Assembly: GCA_051201605.1 (NCBI GenBank)
Contig: CP179201.1
Coordinates: 3,720,001-3,784,000 of the forward strand
Reading direction: 5' to 3'
From: CABZJG01 sp902512685
GTDB lineage: Bacteria; Pseudomonadota; Alphaproteobacteria; Rhodobacterales; Rhodobacteraceae
Length of the DNA: 64,000 bases
The notes beneath the pieces were generated by a model, which made no database searches, was not told the DNA's origin, and was given only the letters and a program-made list of their open reading frames with translations. The position numbers and the translations under genes are program-made. Below are positions 1 through 8,841 of this stretch, piece after piece. Position 1 is the stretch's first letter. Each line of letters begins with the position of its first letter.

Positions 1-729
1 AACTTTCCCTGCAGCTGCCTGTTTATCAATGGCTTCTGCTAGCTGAATTTCACCGCCCACACCGCATTCTTGATGTCTAAGGATATCAAATATATCCGGA
101 GTTAAGACATAACGCCCGATTGAAGCCAGAAGGGAGGGCGCATTTTCCGGGGATGGCTTTTCAATCAATCCACATATTTTTCCGGGTGTTACATCAGGCT
201 CTATAATTCCGTATTTGGGAACATCCACCGGGTCTACAGCCATAACCGATAGTTGAGTGTTTCCCGTTTTCTCATAGGCAGCAACCAACTCGGCGGTAAC
301 CCCGGGTCCCTTACAAGGAATAAAATCATCTGCCAATAAAACAGCAAACGGTTCATCCCCCACGACCCGCGCAGCACAGGCGACTGCATGGCCTAACCCC
401 AATTGCTCGGCTTGGCGAACAAAAATACACTCAACATTCGTGGGCAGAATATTGCGCACCAAATCAGCGGCAGCATTTTTGCCTTTTTTTCGAAGCGCGC
501 CTTCCAATTCAGGATTGCTATCGAAATGGTCTTCAATGGCGCGTTTATTTCGCCCAGTCACAAAAATCAGAGTATCAATCCCGGCTGCAACCGCTTCTTC
601 TGCCGCGTATTGAATCAACGGTTTATCGATGACCGGCAAAAGCTCTTTGGGCATTGCTTTCGTAGCGGGTAAAAACCGTGTCCCAAATCCAGCCACCGGA
701 AACACTGCTTTTCGAATTTTTTGTCTCAT
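1..729 (-). CDS. galU: UTP-glucose-1-phosphate uridylyltransferase, C-terminus cut off by window edge
   Basis: Makes UDP-glucose from UTP and glucose-1-phosphate in the cytoplasm, for polysaccharide and glycolipid synthesis. The reverse strand reads open from the ATG complement at 727-729 to base 1 (243 codons), so the C-terminal part lies outside the window. The N-terminus has the nucleotidyltransferase signature (PVAGFGTRFLPATKAMPKE, about residues 10-28), followed by DKPLIQYAAEEA, the GLGHAV segment, the LLADD metal/nucleotide motif and the IEKP motif. These match bacterial GalU throughout. The next gene to the right is divergent, so about 290 bp of upstream region is shared. Gene identity is secure; only the 3' end is missing. 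Confidence 0.93.
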   Translation of the reverse strand, partial: MRQKIRKAVFPVAGFGTRFLPATKAMPKELLPVIDKPLIQYAAEEAVAAGIDTLIFVTGRNKRAIEDHFDSNPELEGALRKKGKNAAADLVRNILPTNVECIFVRQAEQLGLGHAVACAARVVGDEPFAVLLADDFIPCKGPGVTAELVAAYEKTGNTQLSVMAVDPVDVPKYGIIEPDVTPGKICGLIEKPSPENAPSLLASIGRYVLTPDIFDILRHQECGVGGEIQLAEAIDKQAAAGKV

Positions 730-1021
730 TACCGTGTTATTCCTGGCGGTATAGTAAATCTAATAACTTCAAACTGGGTACAATTTATGCGCAAGCCATT
801 TGGTGTGGATGCATCACAACCCTTGGCCAGAATATCTACCAGCCCTCTTCCCTGTTCACAATCGTTTTGCTAAATTTTTCATATCCGTTATCGTCAGAAC
901 ACAGCTTTATTAAACTATGGGATTTCATTTGTTGCTTTTTCTTAGGACAAACATCCTTGCTTGATAAATTCCCTATTGCTAGGGTTTGTTTGATTTTTCT
1001 TTAATGTAAGTCGAGTTACCC

Positions 1022-1804
1022 ATGCAAAAGCTCAATGATATTGTTGATCTGGACACCTACCCCATTGAAAATACAACCTTTGGTGAACGATGTTTAAATA
1101 TTTTGAATAGTGAAGGCGTTTTAACATTATCGGGATTTTTGCGACAAAATGTGATTGAAAAACTTGTTGAAGAGGCCGAGTTACAAAAGCAAAATGCCTA
1201 TTTTACCACTTCTACGCATAATGTTTACCTCACTCCAAAGCGCTCTGACCTAGAGGCAGAGCATGTCTTCAACCGCCAGCTTTGTTCCTCCAAAGGCTGT
1301 ATTACCACAGATCAGGTGCCGCCAGACTCGTATCTACACACAGTTTATAACGCTGAAATTTTTCGCCAGTTTATAGCAGCGGTTGTGGGTGAAAATAAGC
1401 TTTATGAATATGCGGATCCCTTATCCTCTATCAATGTACACTTTGCCAGCGAAGGTCAGGAATTAAACTGGCATTTTGATAATTCCGAATTTGCTATCAC
1501 TTTACTGCTTCAATCCCCTAAAGCTGGCGGCAGGTTTGAATATGTTAAAGATTTGCGCCGCGCTGAGCAGGACGATATGAATTATGCCGGTGTAGAAGCT
1601 GTTCTCGATGAAAAAGCCATGCCCTCATATCTCAAAGTAGAGCCCGGAACTCTGGTATTATTCAGAGGGCGGAACTCCATGCATCGCGTAACCCCAACTA
1701 AGGGGGATCAGACCCGTATTTTGGTGGTTTTTGCCTATAACTCAGAACCCGGCATCGCCCTTTCGGAATCTGCCCGTATGACATTTTTTGGTCGATTGGG
1801 ATAA
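1022..1804 (+). CDS. Fe(II)/2-oxoglutarate-dependent oxygenase, HalD/BesD-like family, HxD type
   Basis: A 260-residue protein that looks like a soluble non-haem iron oxygenase. The metal triad is visible as H151-F-D153 (context LNWHFDNSEF) and H221 (SMHRV), with R232 (QTR) placed to bind the 2-oxoglutarate carboxylate. The overall pattern resembles the family that includes free amino-acid halogenases. Those halogenases replace the Asp of HxD by Gly to make room for chloride; here Asp is kept, so hydroxylation is more likely than halogenation. The gene stands alone after a 290-bp gap and is not clearly in an operon. The substrate is unknown. Fold and cofactor class are fairly sure; the subfamily is tentative. 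Confidence 0.65.
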   Translation: MQKLNDIVDLDTYPIENTTFGERCLNILNSEGVLTLSGFLRQNVIEKLVEEAELQKQNAYFTTSTHNVYLTPKRSDLEAEHVFNRQLCSSKGCITTDQVPPDSYLHTVYNAEIFRQFIAAVVGENKLYEYADPLSSINVHFASEGQELNWHFDNSEFAITLLLQSPKAGGRFEYVKDLRRAEQDDMNYAGVEAVLDEKAMPSYLKVEPGTLVLFRGRNSMHRVTPTKGDQTRILVVFAYNSEPGIALSESARMTFFGRLG

Positions 1805-1958
1805 GTTTGCTCACCTCAAGTCGCATCTATGTAAGGCCATGTGGCTAGATCTTAGGCAAGAAATGCCTATCGGTTCAAAACCGCTCGCAAAAGCAATGAT
1901 TGCCTCTTGGATAATTCCTAGAGGGATGTTCTATCACACGCCTTCAATATTTTGAATT

Positions 1959-2870
1959 TTAGCGCCGCCCACTTAATTGACGTAGCAAAAAGATATTTGA
2001 CGCAACCAGTACACCAATGACGATAAAACCACCAAAAAGTGCCCATTGGCCGGGATACTCCCCTACCGCAACCCACACAAGCAATGGCGCAAGTGCGGTT
2101 TCCAGTAAAATCAAAAGGGCAACTTCGCCCGAGCTAATATAGCGCGGTCCCAAGGTCAAAAAGACGCTTGAGCATGCAATAAAGCTGCCATGGAGCAAAA
2201 TTAATGCCGGCTGCGCAGCAAATGCACTGAATGGTTCTGCAAATGGGGCGACGATCAAAGCGCCTAAAACATAAGCCACCGGAATAGCTGGTACCATGGA
2301 CACGGCCCGCAATTTTCGGGCAGCGGTCATAGCGCCTGCAAAGCTGGCCGATACACAAACAGCAACCAAGTCCCCTTGCCAACTGGCTTGTTCGTTTACA
2401 CTCGAACCAAAGGCCACAATTGAAAGACCCAAAAAAACTCCGATAATCGTCAAAACCATTCTACGCGTTATTGGTTCGCCTAAAAATAATCGACTAAATA
2501 TAGCCGCAAAAACAGGCATGGATGCAATGATTAAAACCACATTTGCAACGCTGGTTAGTTTTACGGCCAAAACAAAACTGGGTGCGCTCAGCGCAATAAG
2601 CACTGTGTAAATTAACCCAGAATATCCAGTTCGAAAACTGTCATAAAAAGGCTTGCGCCCCATAAATATCGCTATAACCAAAAGCACAATGAGACCCGAT
2701 AAAGTACCACGCCAGAAAGTGACCGTCCAAGCCGTGGCATCAATCAGCCGAATGAAAAGTGAATCTGGCACCACAAAAAGAACGCCAATAGTGGTGATCC
2801 ACAGTCCTTTTTGATGTTCGCTCAAATCTGCACTCCGCAATAAATTCTGCCAGAGGCTAGATTTATTCAT
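1959..2870 (-). CDS. EamA/DMT-family transporter
   Basis: A 303-residue inner-membrane protein with about ten hydrophobic segments arranged as two EamA halves, typical of the drug/metabolite transporter superfamily. The first residues (MNKSSLWQNLLRSAD) are polar, and the first membrane segment starts near residue 25. The second half carries the usual conserved pattern with small residues and an acidic residue near SSGEVALLILLETALAPLLVW. The length is normal for the family. It is transcribed away from cysD and toward the oxygenase gene, as a single gene. Substrates of such proteins range from amino acids to metabolites and cannot be read from the sequence. Confidence 0.85.
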   Translation of the reverse strand: MNKSSLWQNLLRSADLSEHQKGLWITTIGVLFVVPDSLFIRLIDATAWTVTFWRGTLSGLIVLLVIAIFMGRKPFYDSFRTGYSGLIYTVLIALSAPSFVLAVKLTSVANVVLIIASMPVFAAIFSRLFLGEPITRRMVLTIIGVFLGLSIVAFGSSVNEQASWQGDLVAVCVSASFAGAMTAARKLRAVSMVPAIPVAYVLGALIVAPFAEPFSAFAAQPALILLHGSFIACSSVFLTLGPRYISSGEVALLILLETALAPLLVWVAVGEYPGQWALFGGFIVIGVLVASNIFLLRQLSGRR

Positions 2871-3261
2871 CTGCCATGGTCAATTCAAACAGTTGAAAAA
2901 AATCACGATTATCTCAAAAATCATTCATGAAACCACATATTTGGAGTGATCTACTGAAACCTTCACCCAATTGATCGCGATATCCTGTAAAACACTGGTA
3001 AATTCTGTTTGGCTTTTTGTTAAAATTGCAGTTTTTATTTTCGCAGCAGTTCATTTGTGAGGATGATATTTTTTTGTTTTTTTTGCGATTTGTTTCTGGC
3101 ATTGATACTTGCCCGGTAGATTAAAATCGTTTAGCGCTCTTTAATAGATTTCAGACATTTCTATTGGCGCATGAAAAGAAGAGGCTAATTCTAAATTTCA
3201 AAACCTAGATATTTGCCGAACAAAAACATGTTTTTCAAATCTAAAGTGAAAGGTGATTTGA
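2871..3261. other. Intergenic region between divergent EamA and cysD genes
   Basis: About 390 AT-rich bases with no convincing gene. It must hold the promoters of the divergent transporter and cysD genes. A T-rich run lies around 3069-3084. I see no riboswitch-like structure or clear operator. A purine-rich ribosome-binding site (aaaggtga, 3249-3256) precedes the TTG start of cysD. Confidence 0.6.
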
Positions 3262-4164
3262 TTGTCTAAGGTTACTCTTACTCACCTAGCTCGGCTTGAG
3301 GCCGAAGCTGTTAATATAATCCGAGAAGTCGCTGCAGAAGCAGACAAACCCGTAATGCTCTATTCGGTGGGCAAGGACAGCGCTGTGATGCTGCATCTGG
3401 CCAAAAAAGCATTTTACCCATCTCCACCACCATTTGCACTTTTGCATGTAGATACCACATGGAAGTTCCAAGATATGTATGCCCTGCGCGACAGGGCGGC
3501 AAATGAAGCAGGGATGGATTTATTAGTTTACCAAAATCCCGAAGCTTTGGAAAAGGGCATCAACCCTTTTGATCACGGTGCCCTGCACACCGATATGTGG
3601 AAAACCGAGGGGCTAAAACAAGCTCTGGATCACTATGGTTTTGATGCGGCCTTTGGCGGTGCGCGACGAGATGAAGAGAAAAGCAGAGCAAAAGAACGTA
3701 TTTTCAGCTTTCGCACAGCGCAGCACCGCTGGGATCCCAAAGCGCAGAGGCCAGAGCTGTGGTCGCTTTATAACGCGCGCAAAGCCAAAGGTGAAAGTAT
3801 ACGGGTGTTTCCCATATCAAACTGGACCGAACTGGATATCTGGCAATATATTCACCTTGAGGGTATCGAAATTGTGCCGCTTTATCTTTCTCAACCGCGC
3901 CCAACAGTCGTGCGCGATGGCTTAATACTGATGGTAGATGATGACAGGTTTCCACTGGATGGTGAAACCCCAGTACTGCGCAACATTCGGTTTCGTACAC
4001 TCGGGTGCTATCCGCTGACAGGTGCTGTTGAAAGCAACGCAACCACACTTCCAGAGGTGATACAAGAGATGCTTTTGACCTCCACCTCTGAGCGGCAAGG
4101 CCGAGCCATCGACCATGATCAAGCCGCCTCAATGGAAGTCAAGAAACAGCAAGGTTATTTTTAG
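3262..4164 (+). CDS. cysD: Sulfate adenylyltransferase subunit 2
   Basis: CysD is the catalytic subunit of ATP sulfurylase, which makes adenosine 5'-phosphosulfate (APS) from ATP and sulfate together with the GTPase CysN. The 300-residue protein shows the PP-loop-type ATP site YSVGKDSAVML near residues 34-44, the HVDTTWKF strand, the GGARRDEEKSRAKER segment, the FPISNWTELDIWQYI motif and the C-terminal LGCYPLTGAVES. These are all standard for CysD. The start is TTG at 3262, supported by aaaggtga six bases upstream; no in-frame ATG fits the family N-terminus better. cysNC follows after 12 bp, so the two form one operon. Confidence 0.95.
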   Translation: MSKVTLTHLARLEAEAVNIIREVAAEADKPVMLYSVGKDSAVMLHLAKKAFYPSPPPFALLHVDTTWKFQDMYALRDRAANEAGMDLLVYQNPEALEKGINPFDHGALHTDMWKTEGLKQALDHYGFDAAFGGARRDEEKSRAKERIFSFRTAQHRWDPKAQRPELWSLYNARKAKGESIRVFPISNWTELDIWQYIHLEGIEIVPLYLSQPRPTVVRDGLILMVDDDRFPLDGETPVLRNIRFRTLGCYPLTGAVESNATTLPEVIQEMLLTSTSERQGRAIDHDQAASMEVKKQQGYF

Positions 4165-4176
4165 GTTAGGTGCGAA

Positions 4177-6081
4177 ATGACGGATTCATCATATAAAACT
4201 GACACCCTGATCGCCGCAGACATAAACGCCTATCTAGAGGCGCATCAACACAAAAGTCTTTTGCGATTTATCACCTGCGGTTCTGTGGACGATGGTAAAT
4301 CCACCCTCATTGGCCGACTTCTTTATGACAGCAAAATGATTTTTGAAGATCAATTAGAACAGTTGGAAGCTGACAGTAAAAAACTGGGAACGCAGGGTGA
4401 TGAGATTGACTTTGCTCTGCTGGTTGACGGTTTGGCGGCAGAGCGTGAACAAGGCGTCACCATTGATGTTGCTTATCGTTTTTTTGCGACAGATAAACGC
4501 AAGTTCATTGTCGCAGATACGCCCGGTCATGAGCAATATACGCGCAATATGTTCACCGGAGCATCCACTGCGGATTTGGCCGTTATCCTCATTGATGCGC
4601 GCAAAGGCATCTTAACACAGACGCGCCGCCATAGTTATTTGTGTCACCTCATCGGCATCAAAAACATTGTTTTAGCTGTCAATAAAATGGACTTGGTGAA
4701 TTACGCAAAGGAAACATTTGACCAGATTGTCGAAGAATACGGACGCTTTGCCAAAGAAATCGGAATTGAGAATTTTGAGGCTCTGCCAATCTCGGGATTT
4801 AAGGGCGATAATATCACGGCTTTTTCTACGAATACTCCGTGGTATTCGGGTCCAACGTTGATGCATCATTTGGAAACGGCAAATCTCGAGCAGCCTCACG
4901 ATAACCAAGAAGCCTTTCGTATGCCCGTACAATGGGTTAACCGACCTAATTTAGATTTTCGAGGGTTTTGCGGTAAAATTGCCAGTGGACAGATCCGCCC
5001 CGGCGATGAAGTCCGTATTCTACCTTCAGGAAAGACCTCACATATTGACCGTATTGTGACCCAAGACGGGGATTTAGACCTTGCACAAAAGGACCAATCC
5101 GTCACCTTAACCCTGCGCGATGAGGTTGATTGCTCACGCGGGCAGATTATCACTGCAGCCAAAGAACCGCTGGAAGTTGCCGATCAATTTGAAACCACTT
5201 TGATCTGGATGGAAGAAGAGGCTCTAACGCCCGGACGGGCTTATTATTTGAAAATCGGGGCACAAACAGTTTCGGCAACTGTTGCAGAACCAAAATACCA
5301 GATCAATGTGAACACGCTGGATCATAGCGCGGCAAAGACCTTGGACCTTAATTCAATCGGTGTGGCAAATATAACCACTGACCGGGCAATCCCTTTCGCA
5401 CCTTACTCTGAAAACCGTGAGCTTGGGGGCTTTATCCTTATTGATAAAATAACCAATGCGACGGTCGCTGCGGGCTTGATCAATTTTGCTCTTCGGCGTG
5501 CCCAAAATATCCACTGGCAAGCAACTGATATCAATCGTGAACATCACGCAAATCTAAAAAATCAAAAACCTGTAGTGCTTTGGCTTACTGGGATTTCAGG
5601 ATCAGGAAAATCAACGATTGCCAACGCGGTAGAAAAAAAACTAGCACAGATGAACCGCCATACATTTCTATTGGATGGCGATAATGTAAGGCACGGCTTG
5701 AACAAAGACCTGGGCTTTACCGAAGCTGACCGTATTGAAAACATCCGGCGTGTGGGCGAAGTGGCTCGGTTAATGACAGATGCAGGACTAATTGTTGTCA
5801 CTGCTTTCATTTCACCCTTTCGTGCTGAGCGGGATATGGTACGCCAGATGATGCAGCCGGGTGAATTTATTGAGGTCTTCATTGATACTCCGCTGAACAT
5901 TGCCGAAGAGCGGGATGTTAAAGGATTATATGCCAAGGCCCGCGCTGGCGAATTGAAGAATTTCACCGGGATCGATAGCCCTTACGAGACACCCGAAAAC
6001 CCAGAAATCAAAATTGATACAACCCAGATAGATATTGAGTCTGCTGCAGATAAAATCATTCAGGTTCTTTTGCGCACCTAA
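4177..6081 (+). CDS. cysNC: Bifunctional sulfate adenylyltransferase subunit 1 / APS kinase
   Basis: A 634-residue fusion. The N-terminal part is the CysN GTPase that drives APS synthesis: P-loop GSVDDGKST near residues 36-44, DTPGHEQYTRNM, NKMD, then two beta-barrel domains. The C-terminal part, from about residue 460, is APS kinase (CysC): P-loop GISGSGKST, LDGDNVRHGLNKDLGF, and FISPFRAERD. It phosphorylates APS to PAPS. Such CysNC fusions are common in Alphaproteobacteria. It lies 12 bp after cysD. No reductase (cysH or cysI) is present in the window, so whether PAPS is used for assimilation or sulfation cannot be told here. Confidence 0.95.
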   Translation: MTDSSYKTDTLIAADINAYLEAHQHKSLLRFITCGSVDDGKSTLIGRLLYDSKMIFEDQLEQLEADSKKLGTQGDEIDFALLVDGLAAEREQGVTIDVAYRFFATDKRKFIVADTPGHEQYTRNMFTGASTADLAVILIDARKGILTQTRRHSYLCHLIGIKNIVLAVNKMDLVNYAKETFDQIVEEYGRFAKEIGIENFEALPISGFKGDNITAFSTNTPWYSGPTLMHHLETANLEQPHDNQEAFRMPVQWVNRPNLDFRGFCGKIASGQIRPGDEVRILPSGKTSHIDRIVTQDGDLDLAQKDQSVTLTLRDEVDCSRGQIITAAKEPLEVADQFETTLIWMEEEALTPGRAYYLKIGAQTVSATVAEPKYQINVNTLDHSAAKTLDLNSIGVANITTDRAIPFAPYSENRELGGFILIDKITNATVAAGLINFALRRAQNIHWQATDINREHHANLKNQKPVVLWLTGISGSGKSTIANAVEKKLAQMNRHTFLLDGDNVRHGLNKDLGFTEADRIENIRRVGEVARLMTDAGLIVVTAFISPFRAERDMVRQMMQPGEFIEVFIDTPLNIAEERDVKGLYAKARAGELKNFTGIDSPYETPENPEIKIDTTQIDIESAADKIIQVLLRT

Positions 6082-6099
6082 ACCAAAGAGGTGCTTTAT
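6074..6099 (+). terminator. Weak terminator-like hairpin after cysNC
   Basis: GCACCT (6074-6079) pairs with AGGTGC (6089-6094) over a 9-nt loop, followed by TTTAT. The stem has six pairs and overlaps the cysNC stop codon. It is weak, but its place at the end of the operon is suitable. Confidence 0.35.
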
Positions 6100-6277
6100 C
6101 CAGATAAAAAATGCCAAAACCCCTAAAACATGTTTTTGGGCATGTGACTGAATTTCTGGAAATTGGGTCGAAAAAGTGCTCGGTCATTTCATCATATAAA
6201 GCAAGTGTATCAGAATTATATTGACCACTTGGTAAAAAGTAATGCAGTGTTTATCATGTTCCAGATGGGGGAAAACT

Positions 6278-7270
6278 ATGAAAATTCTTAGCAAAATAAA
6301 TCGCAGAATTGCGATAGCATCTTTATTCGCTTTGGGTGCATCTCTGGTCGGCGGTGTGGCCGCTGCCGAAAAAATAAAAGTGGCAGCAATCTATACACTT
6401 CCGGTAGAACAGCAATGGATTAGCCGGATTCACAAAGCGTTGAATGCGGCTCAGGATCGGGGTGAAATAGAATATCTTTATTCCGAAAATGTTGCGAATA
6501 ATGACTATGAACGTGTGATGCGGGAATATGCAGAGCAAGGTCAGCAGCTTATCGTTGGTGAAGTCTTTGGCTTAGAGCGAGCCGCTCGAAAAGTGGCGAA
6601 AGATTATCAAGATACGGCGTTCCTGATGGGGTCTTCCTTTGGTCCAGTTGCACCGAACTTTTCGGTTTTTGACAACTGGATTCACGAGCCGAGCTATCTG
6701 TCCGGTATAGTGGCTGGTTCTATGACAGAATCGAATGTAATCGGGATGGTTGGGGGTTACGCAATCCCAGAAGTTAACCGGTTAATGCATGCCTTTATGG
6801 ATGGTGCACGCGAGGTCAATCCTGACGTCAAGTTTATGGTCAACTTTATCGACAGTTGGTATGATCCGCCCAAGGCAAAAGAAAGTGCGTTTGCTATGAT
6901 GGATGCAGGTGCAGACATCATGTATGCTGAACGCTTTGGCGTATCAGATGCAGCAGTAGAACGCGGTGTAAAGGCGATCGGAAATGTGATTGATACGGCT
7001 GCCGATTATCCAGATACAATTCTCGCCTCTGCGCTATGGCATATGGAAGCAACAATCGACAAAGCCATTTCCAATGTAGCCGATGGACGTTTTGAAGCCG
7101 CTGATTATGGTCAATACAGCTTTATGGCCTATGGTGGTGGATCACTGGTCTTGGACAGCTCCTTGGTTCCAGCCGATGTTGTGGAACTTGTCACGGCTCG
7201 AGAAACTGAAATAAATGATGGGCTGTTCCGTGTAAACGTTAACGACGCCCGTCCTGTTTCTGACAATTAA
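6278..7270 (+). CDS. BMP-family ABC transporter substrate-binding protein
   Basis: Periplasmic binding protein of the basic membrane protein (PnrA-like) family, which captures nucleosides, nucleobases or related compounds. Translation is taken from ATG 6278, because a gggggaaa ribosome site lies just upstream and the product then begins with a clean signal peptide (MKILSKINRR, hydrophobic core, cleavage near GVAAAEK). An upstream in-frame ATG at 6242 would put unneeded residues before it. Family features include IYTLPVEQQWISRIHKAL, the LIVGEVFG strand and DAGADIMYAERFGVSDAAVERG. It leads an operon with an ATPase, two permeases and a cytosine-deaminase-like enzyme, which points to a nucleobase-like ligand. 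Confidence 0.88.
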   Translation: MKILSKINRRIAIASLFALGASLVGGVAAAEKIKVAAIYTLPVEQQWISRIHKALNAAQDRGEIEYLYSENVANNDYERVMREYAEQGQQLIVGEVFGLERAARKVAKDYQDTAFLMGSSFGPVAPNFSVFDNWIHEPSYLSGIVAGSMTESNVIGMVGGYAIPEVNRLMHAFMDGAREVNPDVKFMVNFIDSWYDPPKAKESAFAMMDAGADIMYAERFGVSDAAVERGVKAIGNVIDTAADYPDTILASALWHMEATIDKAISNVADGRFEAADYGQYSFMAYGGGSLVLDSSLVPADVVELVTARETEINDGLFRVNVNDARPVSDN

Positions 7271-7280
7271 TTGAAACCTG

Positions 7281-7313
7281 CACTGGCCTGCCATCCGGCA
7301 GGCCAGTGTTTAT
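7281..7313 (+). terminator. Strong intra-operon hairpin after the binding-protein gene
   Basis: A perfect 12-bp stem, CACTGGCCTGCC (7281-7292) with GGCAGGCCAGTG (7297-7308), closed by a 4-nt loop and followed by TTTAT. It sits between the binding-protein gene and the ATPase gene. Hairpins here commonly stabilise or partly terminate the abundant binding-protein mRNA. Its function in this case is inferred. Confidence 0.7.
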
Positions 7314-7329
7314 AAAAGGTAAAAATTAG

Positions 7330-8841
7330 GTGGGCAAAGTACTTGCGCTTAAAGGCCTATCCAAACGATTTGGATCTGTGCAAGCAAATGAAGCAATAGA
7401 CCTTGACCTCAACAAGGGCGAGGTTTTGGCGCTTCTGGGTGAGAACGGGTCTGGTAAGACCACATTGATGAATATGCTCTTTGGGCATTATCTGCCTGAC
7501 ACCGGCAGTATAGATGTCGCAGATAGGCAAGGCTCATTGCAACCACTCACCTTGGGGCATCCTCAAATTTCACTCACAAAAGGGATTGGAATGGTGCACC
7601 AGCACTTTACGCTGGCTGAAAACCTTAATGCACTGGACAATATAGTCTTGGGAACCGAACCGCTCATATCTTTTAAAAGAAATACAGGGTCTGCACTGAA
7701 AAAATTAGAAAAGATTATGCATGAAACGGGCTTATTTGCGCCCCTAGATGTTTCTGTTGGAAAATTGTCTGTCGGAGAACGACAACGAATAGAAATCTTG
7801 AAAGCCCTTTATAGAGATGTGCGCATTCTTGTGCTTGATGAACCAACTGCGGTGCTCACACCGCAAGAGGCCGATGACCTTTTCGACAATATCAACACTA
7901 TGGCTAAAAGCGGTTTATCAGTTATTTTTATCTCGCATAAACTGCGTGAAGTTCTTTCGTTTTCTCAACGCATTGTTGTTTTGCGACAGGGTAAAAAAGT
8001 TGGTGAATTGGTTACCAATAAGACCAATGAAAGTGAAATCGCCCATCTGATGGTTGGCGGCGGTGTCAAGAGTGCCGAACGTAAAACCTGCACCCCCGGT
8101 AAGGCGGTTTTGCAACTGAACCAAGTCAGCATCACTGGCCGGTCTAAACGAGACAGTTTGTTTGACCAATCACTAGAAGCCCGCGCACATGAAATTCTCG
8201 GGATCGCGGGCGTTTCTGGCAATGGTCAAGCGGCTCTTGCCAGCTTAATTGCGGGGTTAGTAGTGCCCGAAAATGGATCAATCTTGATAGATAGTAGTGA
8301 AATTGAAAAACCAACGCCAAAGAAAATGATAGGGGCCGGCGTCGGCCGCATTCCTGAGGACCGCCATCATGAAGGTATCATTGGAACAATGAATTTGGCT
8401 GATAACCTGATTATCGAAAAACTCGATGATCAGGAAATACAAAATTTTGGCATTTTAAAACGATGCAAAATAAAAACAAACGCGGCCCACCTTTGCGAAA
8501 GCTACGACGTGCGCGGTCCTGGCGTTGACGCAGAAGCCAGACTTTTCTCAGGCGGTAACATCCAAAAAATGATCCTTGCTAGGGTCTTTGAACAAAACCC
8601 CAAATTAATTTTGGCAAACCAACCTACACGCGGTTTAGACATGGGGGCTAGCGCAGAGGTTCGGCGTAGACTGCTCGACGCTCGAAAAAACGGTGCTGCA
8701 ATCCTCTTGATTTCTGAAGATCTAGATGAGGTCCTTGCTCTGTCTGACAGAATTCTTGTGATGCATGATGGAAATTTAATTCCAGCAGAAACACGTGACC
8801 GCGCTCAAATTGGTTTGCTCATGGCAGGGACAGCAGCGTAA
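7330..8841 (+). CDS. Nucleoside/nucleobase-type ABC transporter ATP-binding protein (tandem ATPase)
   Basis: A 503-residue cytoplasmic ATPase with two ABC domains, as usual for BMP-family importers. Domain 1 has Walker A GENGSGKTT near residue 37, the signature LSVGERQR and Walker B LVLDEPTAVLT. Domain 2 has the degenerate Walker A GVSGNGQA typical of this subgroup, the signature FSGGNIQK and LILANQPTRGLD. Translation starts at GTG 7330 with aaaggt upstream. The stop overlaps the first permease gene by one base, implying translational coupling. It powers the two permeases that follow. Confidence 0.92.
   Translation: MGKVLALKGLSKRFGSVQANEAIDLDLNKGEVLALLGENGSGKTTLMNMLFGHYLPDTGSIDVADRQGSLQPLTLGHPQISLTKGIGMVHQHFTLAENLNALDNIVLGTEPLISFKRNTGSALKKLEKIMHETGLFAPLDVSVGKLSVGERQRIEILKALYRDVRILVLDEPTAVLTPQEADDLFDNINTMAKSGLSVIFISHKLREVLSFSQRIVVLRQGKKVGELVTNKTNESEIAHLMVGGGVKSAERKTCTPGKAVLQLNQVSITGRSKRDSLFDQSLEARAHEILGIAGVSGNGQAALASLIAGLVVPENGSILIDSSEIEKPTPKKMIGAGVGRIPEDRHHEGIIGTMNLADNLIIEKLDDQEIQNFGILKRCKIKTNAAHLCESYDVRGPGVDAEARLFSGGNIQKMILARVFEQNPKLILANQPTRGLDMGASAEVRRRLLDARKNGAAILLISEDLDEVLALSDRILVMHDGNLIPAETRDRAQIGLLMAGTAA

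Noticed and set aside
678..1004. 108-codon plus-strand ORF across the galU start
   Set aside because: It overlaps the galU N-terminus in antisense and then runs through AT-rich non-coding sequence; no ribosome site or protein-like composition.
2914..3102. 62-codon minus-strand ORF upstream of cysD
   Set aside because: Its N-terminal part is a Lys/Asn-rich translation of a T-run; no ribosome site and no family features.
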